Below, in pieces: positions 26,922-33,068 of a DNA stretch of 33,068 nucleotides. Position numbers and translations under genes: made by a program. Below the pieces are notes generated by a model. It did no database searches, was not told the DNA's origin, and saw nothing but the letters and a program-made list of their open reading frames with translations. The DNA comes from Anaerolineae bacterium (GTDB taxonomy: Bacteria; Chloroflexota; Anaerolineae; Anaerolineales; UBA11858). Each line of letters starts with the position of its first letter. Position 1 is the stretch's first letter. Location of the stretch: contig JACNJM010000183.1 of NCBI GenBank assembly GCA_014382605.1, positions 1-33,068 of the forward strand, read 5' to 3'.

Positions 26922-29183
26922 TCAGTCGCGGCTGGCCGCATCCATCACAGCCACGGCGGCAATATTGACAATATCGCGCACATCAGCGCCAGTTTGCAGG
27001 GCGTGCACCGGAGCGCCCATCCCCAGCAAGATCGGGCCGATTGCCCGAGCGCCGCCAAGCCGAGCCAGTAGTTTGTATGCAATATTTGCAGACTCCAGCG
27101 AGGGGAAGATCAGAACATTGGCATCTTTAACCTGGCTGAAGGGGAAACGCGTCTCGATAATTTCGGGAACGACTGCCGTATCGGCTTGCATTTCACCATC
27201 CACAACCAAGTCAGGGCGTTTCGCACGGATCAATTCCAATGCCTTTTGTACTTTCGCTGTTAGCGGATGCGGCGTGCTGCCAAAATTCGAGAACGAAAGT
27301 AGCGCTACCCGCGGTTCAATCTCGAGTTGGCAAGCAAAATCTGACGCCAAACAGGCGATCTCTGCCAAATCTTCTGCGGTTGGGTCAATATTCACGGTCG
27401 CGTCTGCAAAGATATAGGTTTGTTTATCAATCACCATGATGTAGGCCGCGGCAGCTTTCTTATTACCCGGCATGGTTTTATGAATTTGCAAAGAAGGCCG
27501 CAGTACTTCCGGATAGTGATATGTCAGCCCGGAAACGAAAGCATCCGCATCACCCATTTTTACCATCATGGGGCCAAACACATTCGGATCCTTGACCATC
27601 TCCATCGCATCTTGTACTGTCACACCCTTTCGCTGGCGCAATTCATAAAATGCCTGAGTATATGCATCAATCCGGGCGAAATCCTGGGGGTCTTCGACAT
27701 GGGGACAACAACGCAGTCCCAACTCTTCGACACGCTTATGAATATACTCAGGGCGGCCCACCAGAATCGGCTGTCCAATGCCCTCTTCTTCCACTTGTGC
27801 CGCGGCGCGGATGATTTTATCTTCTTCGCCTTCGGCAAAAACAACCCGTTTCTTCGGTGAGGCAGCCTGGGCTTTGTGCATTATAAAATGGCGCACCCGC
27901 TGACCACTTCCCTGACGGTAGGCCAACTGCTCACGGTATTCGTCCAAATCAATCTCACGACGTGCAACACCGGTTTCCATAGCAGCTTTAGCAACAGCTG
28001 GGGCTACCCAAAGCAATACCCTGGGATCAAATGGCTTAGGGATAATATACTCATCCCCCAGACGCAGGCTCTCTACCCCATAGGCTTGCAGCACGCTATC
28101 GGGCACGTCTTCTTTGGTGAGATTGGCTAACGCATAAGCTGCCGCCAATTTCATCTCATCATTGATAGCGCTAGAGCGCACATCCAAAGCGCCGCGGAAA
28201 ATAAAGGGGAAACCCAAAACATTATTGACCTGATTGGGATAATCTGAACGTCCTGTTGCCATAATACAATCTGGACGCGCTTCCTTAGCGAGTTCGTACT
28301 TGATTTCAGGGTCCGGGTTCGCCATCGCAAAAATAATTGGACGATCAGCCATGGTTTTAACCATTTCCTGTGTTAGAACGTCGGCCACAGAGAGACCGTA
28401 AAACACATCGGCGCCAACCATCGCGTCGGCCAGCGTGCGCGCATCCGTCTCGCGGACAAATTGGGCCTTATACTTATTTAAACTGGGAAGGCGCTCTGTA
28501 GTCAACACGCCACGCGAATCCAGCATTATGAGGTTTTCTTTGCGCACCCCCAATTTAATCGCCAAGTTTGCACAAGAAACCGCAGAAGCTCCCGCCCCAT
28601 TGACCACGATTTTCACTTCATCAATCTTCTTGCCAACAACTTCCAGGGCGTTCATCAACCCAGCGCTGGAAATAATTGCCGTGCCGTGCTGATCATCGTG
28701 GAAAACAGGAATATCCAGCATTTCCTTGAGCGTCTCTTCAATGTAGAAACACTCCGGGGCTTTAATATCTTCCAGGTTAATGCCGCCAAAAGTCGGTGCC
28801 ATCGCCGCCACAACTTGAATGATGACATCAGAATCATGCGTATCGAGTTCAATATCGAAAACATCAATATCCGAGAAGACTTTAAAAAGCACCCCTTTGC
28901 CTTCCATAACCGGCTTGGAGGCCAGCGCGCCCCGATCGCCAAGTCCCAGAATAGCCGTGCCGTTGGATACCACCGCAACCAGATTCCCCCGCGAGGTATA
29001 TTCATACGCCAAATCCGGATCATCGGCAATTTCCAAAACCGGGATCGCCACCCCAGGAGAATACGCCAAAGATAAATCCCTTTGCGTATCCAGTGGTTTG
29101 GTTGGCAAAATCGAAATTTTCCCTGGTTTACCATCTAAGCGATGATATTCCAGAGCATCTTCACGAGTGATCTTACTCATCAT
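26922..29183 (-). CDS. maeB: Malic enzyme fused to phosphotransacetylase-like C-terminal domain (MaeB type)
   Basis: [56 protein letters not shown]-terminal [18 protein letters not shown] and [17 protein letters not shown] (PTA-like). AAGGAGTG upstream. Confidence 0.95.
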   Translation of the reverse strand: MMSKITREDALEYHRLDGKPGKISILPTKPLDTQRDLSLAYSPGVAIPVLEIADDPDLAYEYTSRGNLVAVVSNGTAILGLGDRGALASKPVMEGKGVLFKVFSDIDVFDIELDTHDSDVIIQVVAAMAPTFGGINLEDIKAPECFYIEETLKEMLDIPVFHDDQHGTAIISSAGLMNALEVVGKKIDEVKIVVNGAGASAVSCANLAIKLGVRKENLIMLDSRGVLTTERLPSLNKYKAQFVRETDARTLADAMVGADVFYGLSVADVLTQEMVKTMADRPIIFAMANPDPEIKYELAKEARPDCIMATGRSDYPNQVNNVLGFPFIFRGALDVRSSAINDEMKLAAAYALANLTKEDVPDSVLQAYGVESLRLGDEYIIPKPFDPRVLLWVAPAVAKAAMETGVARREIDLDEYREQLAYRQGSGQRVRHFIMHKAQAASPKKRVVFAEGEEDKIIRAAAQVEEEGIGQPILVGRPEYIHKRVEELGLRCCPHVEDPQDFARIDAYTQAFYELRQRKGVTVQDAMEMVKDPNVFGPMMVKMGDADAFVSGLTYHYPEVLRPSLQIHKTMPGNKKAAAAYIMVIDKQTYIFADATVNIDPTAEDLAEIACLASDFACQLEIEPRVALLSFSNFGSTPHPLTAKVQKALELIRAKRPDLVVDGEMQADTAVVPEIIETRFPFSQVKDANVLIFPSLESANIAYKLLARLGGARAIGPILLGMGAPVHALQTGADVRDIVNIAAVAVMDAASRD

Positions 29184-29412
29184 ACACTCCTTCGTAAGGA
29201 ATAGAAGAAAATGGGATGCATCACAGGACTTGTGGAGGGTTGATTTCTGCTTCCAGGCTTTTTCCTATTCCCAAAGCAATGCCTGATAAAACGCATCCGC
29301 GAAAGTAGGTCTATTTTGCCCCCAAATATGAACCGTGCAAAGTTTCGTTTGTCACCTTTTCAGCAGAAACCTGACTAAAAATTTACACTGCCTTCCATTA
29401 TCAACGCAATCA

Positions 29413-29428
29413 TGTTAAACTGTTAACA
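29413..29428. promoter_or_regulatory. Inverted repeat TGTTAA-N4-TTAACA upstream of recA, candidate operator
   Basis: TGTTAAACTGTTAACA: 6-bp perfect arms, 4-bp spacer, 36 bp upstream of the recA ATG. Confidence 0.5.
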
Positions 29429-29464
29429 GATGCCAAAGCGCACACCGAAGGACACCCCAATTTT

Positions 29465-30445
29465 ATGAGCAACGCTCAAAATAAGCGTTTCGAAGTATTG
29501 GGTGAACCAACACTCCATCGGGGCAATATATATCAAAGCGTTGATGTTATCCCCACCGGTTCGCTTGCGCTGGATATTGCGCTGGGTGTCGGTGGCATTC
29601 CTCGGGGCAGCATGATCGAAATATTTGGCCCCGAATCTTCAGGGAAAACGACCCTGGCACAACACATCATCGCCGAGACGCAAAAGCTGGGCAACACAGC
29701 TGCTTTCATCGATATGGAACACGCCTTCAACTCGGCCTATGCAACAATCTGCGGTGTCGATGCAAACAGCTTGCTCGTTGCTCAACCCGAAACTGGTGAA
29801 CAGGCGCTTGAAATCACCGAAACATTGGTACGCTCTGGCGCTGTAGACCTGATTGTTATCGACTCAGTCGCAGCGCTGGTGCCCCGAACCGAGTTAGATG
29901 GCAATTTTGGCGACGAGCATCAAGGTTTGATGGCCCGCCTGATGACGCAAGCCTTGCGCAAACTTTCGGGCGTGCTCAAACATACCAGCGCCACTATTAT
30001 CTTTACCAATCAAATCCGCTATAGAATTGGTAAATCCTATGGCAACCCCGAAACAACGCCCGGTGGCAACGCCTTAAAATTTTACGCATCTGTCCGAATT
30101 GATATGCGCCATCTGGAGAATGTCGAATTGGATGGAGAAATTATAGGCAATCGATCACGCGCTCGCGTGGTCAAAAACAAGGTTGCCCCGCCATTCCGCA
30201 ATGCGGAACTTAACATTTTGCATAACGAAGGTATCTCCAAAATCGGCGAGATCGTTGATCTAGCGTGCGAATTGGAGATCATCAGCCAGCAGGGCGCTTT
30301 TTATCAATTCGACAATCTAGCTCTGGGGCGAGAACGCCGTGAAATTGAAGCGTTCTTGCAGCAGAACAGAACTATTGCCGAAGAAATCGAAACCGCCTTA
30401 CGGCTGGCCTTATTACCGCATCCACGGATGCCACTTGCACATTGA
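29465..30445 (+). CDS. recA: RecA recombinase (divergent)
   Basis: GPESSGKTTLAQHIIAE Walker A, LIVIDSVAALVPRTEL, GGNALKFYASVRIDMRHLE, VVKNKVAPPF. Confidence 0.95.
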   Translation: MSNAQNKRFEVLGEPTLHRGNIYQSVDVIPTGSLALDIALGVGGIPRGSMIEIFGPESSGKTTLAQHIIAETQKLGNTAAFIDMEHAFNSAYATICGVDANSLLVAQPETGEQALEITETLVRSGAVDLIVIDSVAALVPRTELDGNFGDEHQGLMARLMTQALRKLSGVLKHTSATIIFTNQIRYRIGKSYGNPETTPGGNALKFYASVRIDMRHLENVELDGEIIGNRSRARVVKNKVAPPFRNAELNILHNEGISKIGEIVDLACELEIISQQGAFYQFDNLALGRERREIEAFLQQNRTIAEEIETALRLALLPHPRMPLAH

Positions 30446-30887
30446 CACATCTCTGCTATCCCTCGGGGTAGCCCCCAAACGGACGTCAGCATTTTGCACA
30501 TTCGTTTGGAAAATTGATAGCGCGCCAGATTTATTCCTTTCTTTTTTTCGGCGCGGCCATGGCTTTGAAAATATATCTCAGTAAAAGTAATACTGTTCTG
30601 GAAATTAGCCCTCCATTATCGCGTTTGTTCTGAAGGAGAAAAAATCTTAGCTGCTTGCGTTCGTCTGCTGAAACTAAAAATAATGCTCAAATCAAGAAAT
30701 TGTGACATTTACGAACTTGCGTACCCATATTCTGCGATTTCATACCGTTAAATTTTTAGCAGCTACGAGATTTTCGAGTATTCCAAAACCAAAGGGCTAT
30801 TTTTGCTAATAATCTGTCCAAATCGCTTCGAGAACTGCTGAGCGTGAGGCTCATTTTCCATAACTGAGATACAAATTCGCGTTGCAC

Positions 30888-30925
30888 AAAGCCGTGGCAC
30901 TTTACTATGCCAGGGCTTTTTTGTT
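30888..30925 (+). terminator. Intrinsic terminator between recA and recX
   Basis: AAAGCCGTGGCA (30888-30899) and TGCCAGGGCTTT (30908-30919), 12-bp arms with one mismatch, followed by TTTTTTGTTGTT. Confidence 0.85.
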
Positions 30926-30940
30926 GTTGCACTTTGGCTT

Positions 30941-31570
30941 ATGAGAAAAACGATTACTGCGCTACAAACCCAAAAGAAGAATCCCGATCGCATCAGTGTC
31001 TTTCTGGATGATGAGTTTGCGTTCGGGCTTTATCACATTATTGCAGCGCAGTTGCGCATTGGGCAGCAGCTTGAGGCTGAAGAAATTCGGCAGTTAGAAC
31101 AGGCTGAAGCCGGTGAAAAAGCTCACCAACGAGCGTTAAATTTTCTCAGTTATCGCGTGCGTACCGAAACAGAAATTCGGCGCAACCTGGCGAAACACGA
31201 CACGCCCGAAGATATTGTTGAAGATGTATTGGAACGTTTGCGTCGCAATCGGCTTGTGGATGATGCCTATTTTGCGCAAACCTGGGTTGAAAATCGCTCC
31301 GATTTTCGCCCGCGCGGGCGACGGGCTTTGCACAGTGAATTGCGTCAAAAGGGCATCGCGGATGAAATCATCCAGGATGCCATCCACGACCTGGACGAGC
31401 AAGCGCTTGCACTGCGAGCTGCCGAGAAAAATGCCCGAAAATATCGCCGGTTGGAATGGCCGGAATTTCGCAAGAAACTACTCGGATTCCTGGCTCGTCG
31501 CGGCTTCAATTACGAGGTTTCCGCGCCCGCGGTTGAACAGGCCTGGGCCAAGATGCAAGACGAAGCTTAG
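30941..31570 (+). CDS. recX: Regulatory protein RecX
   Basis: ALNFLSYRVRTETEIRRNLAKHDTPEDIVEDVLERLRRNRLVDDAYFAQTWVENR, RGRRALHSELRQKGI. Downstream of recA. Confidence 0.92.
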   Translation: MRKTITALQTQKKNPDRISVFLDDEFAFGLYHIIAAQLRIGQQLEAEEIRQLEQAEAGEKAHQRALNFLSYRVRTETEIRRNLAKHDTPEDIVEDVLERLRRNRLVDDAYFAQTWVENRSDFRPRGRRALHSELRQKGIADEIIQDAIHDLDEQALALRAAEKNARKYRRLEWPEFRKKLLGFLARRGFNYEVSAPAVEQAWAKMQDEA

Positions 31571-31680
31571 GGAGCAGAATCCACACCGGTTACAAGTTTG
31601 AAATTCCAGCTCCGGGCCGGGCATCCCCTAAAAAGGCCAGCCAGCCATACCTTATTCGCAAATAGACATACGAGGCAACT

Positions 31681-33068
31681 ATGAAAGAAATCTTCCCCTT
31701 TATCTTTCCACTGTTCGCACTGCTGATTGGTGCAGCAATAGGCTATTCTATAAAAGCCTATCTGGCTCATCAGGCCAACCAAAGGCTGATCGAGCAGAGC
31801 GAGAATATTCTTATAAAAGCTGAACAAAAAGCGCATGAAATTGTATTGGAAGCGCGCGACGAAATTCTGAAAGAACGCCAGGAGACCGAAGAAGAAATTG
31901 CCCGGCGACGGCAGGAAGTTTCGCGCTCGGAAGACCGCCTGCAACGACGCCATGACCAGCTTGACAAACGCTCCGAACGGCTAGAAAACCGTGAGCAATC
32001 GTTGAATAATCGTCAAAGCGCGCTTGACCGCCAGACGAATGCCATTGAAAAAATCGAATCGGAGGCACGCGAAAAACTGGAGAAGATAGCCCGCCTAAAC
32101 GTGGAGGAGGCCCGCAGTATTTTGCTCGCTGAAGTCGAAAAAGATGCCCGTGATGATATGGCGCGTATTATCCGGCAGGTCGAAGCCGAAGCCCAAGAAG
32201 AAGGCGACCGCCGCGCCCGCAAGCTGGTGGCCGATGCTATCCAGCGGGTGGCTTCTGAGCACGTTGTCGAGGTGACTTCATCCAATGTAGTGCTGCCCTC
32301 CGACGATATGAAGGGCCGCATTATTGGCCGCAACGGGCGTAATATTCATGCCTTTGAACGCGCCGCCGGGGTGGATGTGATCGTCGATGATACGCCTGAG
32401 GCGATTACGATCTCCAGTTTTGATCCGGTACGCCGCGAGGTGGCCCGCCGCTCAATGGAAAAGTTGGTGCTGGATGGGCGTATTCACCCGGCGCATATTG
32501 AAAAGATCGTCAAGAAAGAAGGCAAAGAAGTTGAGCGTGTGATTCTTGAAGCCGGTGAGGAAGCCGCCTTTGAGGCCGGTGTTCCCGGGCTGCATAAAGA
32601 AATTATCAAAAAATTGGGGCGGCTCAAGTTCCGCACATCGTATGGGCAAAATCAATTGGCACACGCGGTCGAGTCGGCCAAGTTAGCGGCGGTTCTTGCA
32701 GCAGAATTAGGCGCCAATGTGGAAGTGGCCAAGGCAGGCGGTTTGCTGCACGACCTGGGCAAAGCCATGGATCATAATGTGGAAGGCACACACGCCGGAA
32801 TTGGAGCCGAATTCGCCCTGCGCTACGGGGTTCCCCCGTTGGTGGTAAATACGATCGCCGCGCATCATCATGAAGTGGAACAGGAAACTGTGGAAGCGGT
32901 TATCGTTGAAGCGGCGGATGCGATCTCCGGGGCGCGGCCCGGCGCCCGGCGGGAGAGCGTGGAACAGTATATCAAGCGGGTGCGCGCACTCGAAGAGATT
33001 GCCAACACCCACGAGGGCGTGCGCGAAACCTACGCCCTGCAAGCGGGCCGCGAAATTCGCGTCTTCGT
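31681..33068 (+). CDS. rny: Ribonuclease Y, truncated by window end
   Basis: Own translation: N-terminal TM, long charged coiled coil, KH motif GRIIGRNGRNIHAFERAAGVDVIVDDTPEAITISSFDPVRREVARRSMEKLV, HD motif LLHDLGKAMDH. RBS-like ACGAGGCAACT before ATG. Absent from the ORF track, presumably because there is no stop in the window. Confidence 0.95.
   Translation, partial: MKEIFPFIFPLFALLIGAAIGYSIKAYLAHQANQRLIEQSENILIKAEQKAHEIVLEARDEILKERQETEEEIARRRQEVSRSEDRLQRRHDQLDKRSERLENREQSLNNRQSALDRQTNAIEKIESEAREKLEKIARLNVEEARSILLAEVEKDARDDMARIIRQVEAEAQEEGDRRARKLVADAIQRVASEHVVEVTSSNVVLPSDDMKGRIIGRNGRNIHAFERAAGVDVIVDDTPEAITISSFDPVRREVARRSMEKLVLDGRIHPAHIEKIVKKEGKEVERVILEAGEEAAFEAGVPGLHKEIIKKLGRLKFRTSYGQNQLAHAVESAKLAAVLAAELGANVEVAKAGGLLHDLGKAMDHNVEGTHAGIGAEFALRYGVPPLVVNTIAAHHHEVEQETVEAVIVEAADAISGARPGARRESVEQYIKRVRALEEIANTHEGVRETYALQAGREIRVF

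Noticed and set aside
28655-29134. 159-aa minus-strand ORF overlapping maeB in another frame
   Set aside because: Out-of-frame translation of conserved malic enzyme sequence; Trp/Arg-rich nonsense.
30446-30940. Known structured RNA (tmRNA, 6S, SRP) in the recA-recX gap
   Set aside because: I could not recognise hallmark sequences or a tRNA-like domain by eye; kept only as an unexplained gap.
31567-32333. Minus-strand ORFs antisense to rny (31567-31953, 32013-32333)
   Set aside because: They lie opposite the RNase Y coding sequence, which I translated in full.
1-33068. Phage, transposase, toxin-antitoxin or defence genes
   Set aside because: No integrase, transposase, restriction, toxin or other defence signatures found; the window is mainly housekeeping.

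Overview
The gene content reads as a bacterial chromosome segment, probably Chloroflexota/Anaerolineae-like (inferred from gene content and style, not from any search). The left two thirds is a minus-strand division and cell wall (dcw) cluster: mraZ-rsmH-ftsL-like-ftsI-murF-mraY-murD-ftsW-murG-[CvpA-like]-murC-murB-ddl-ftsQ-ftsA-ftsZ. It is followed on the same strand by nrdR and a class II (B12-dependent) ribonucleotide reductase. The right third holds a MoCo-sulfurase-like class V aminotransferase, a polysaccharide deacetylase plus GNAT pair, a fructosamine-kinase-like plus LMW-phosphatase pair, a fused malic enzyme/phosphotransacetylase, and recA-recX-rny. rny runs off the window end and is missing from the ORF track. 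I found no convincing novel multi-gene system. The most interesting signals are: (1) a clear promoter plus three 10-bp-phased GTGG(G/C) MraZ boxes ahead of mraZ; (2) several intergenic elements built from 7-, 8- or 9-bp quasi-periodic units, mostly palindromic, concentrated at 20.4-26.9 kb; (3) perfect inverted repeats upstream of recA and nrdR; (4) a CvpA-like membrane gene inside the dcw cluster; (5) an ~80-bp ftsW/murG overlap; (6) a terminator directly ahead of recX.
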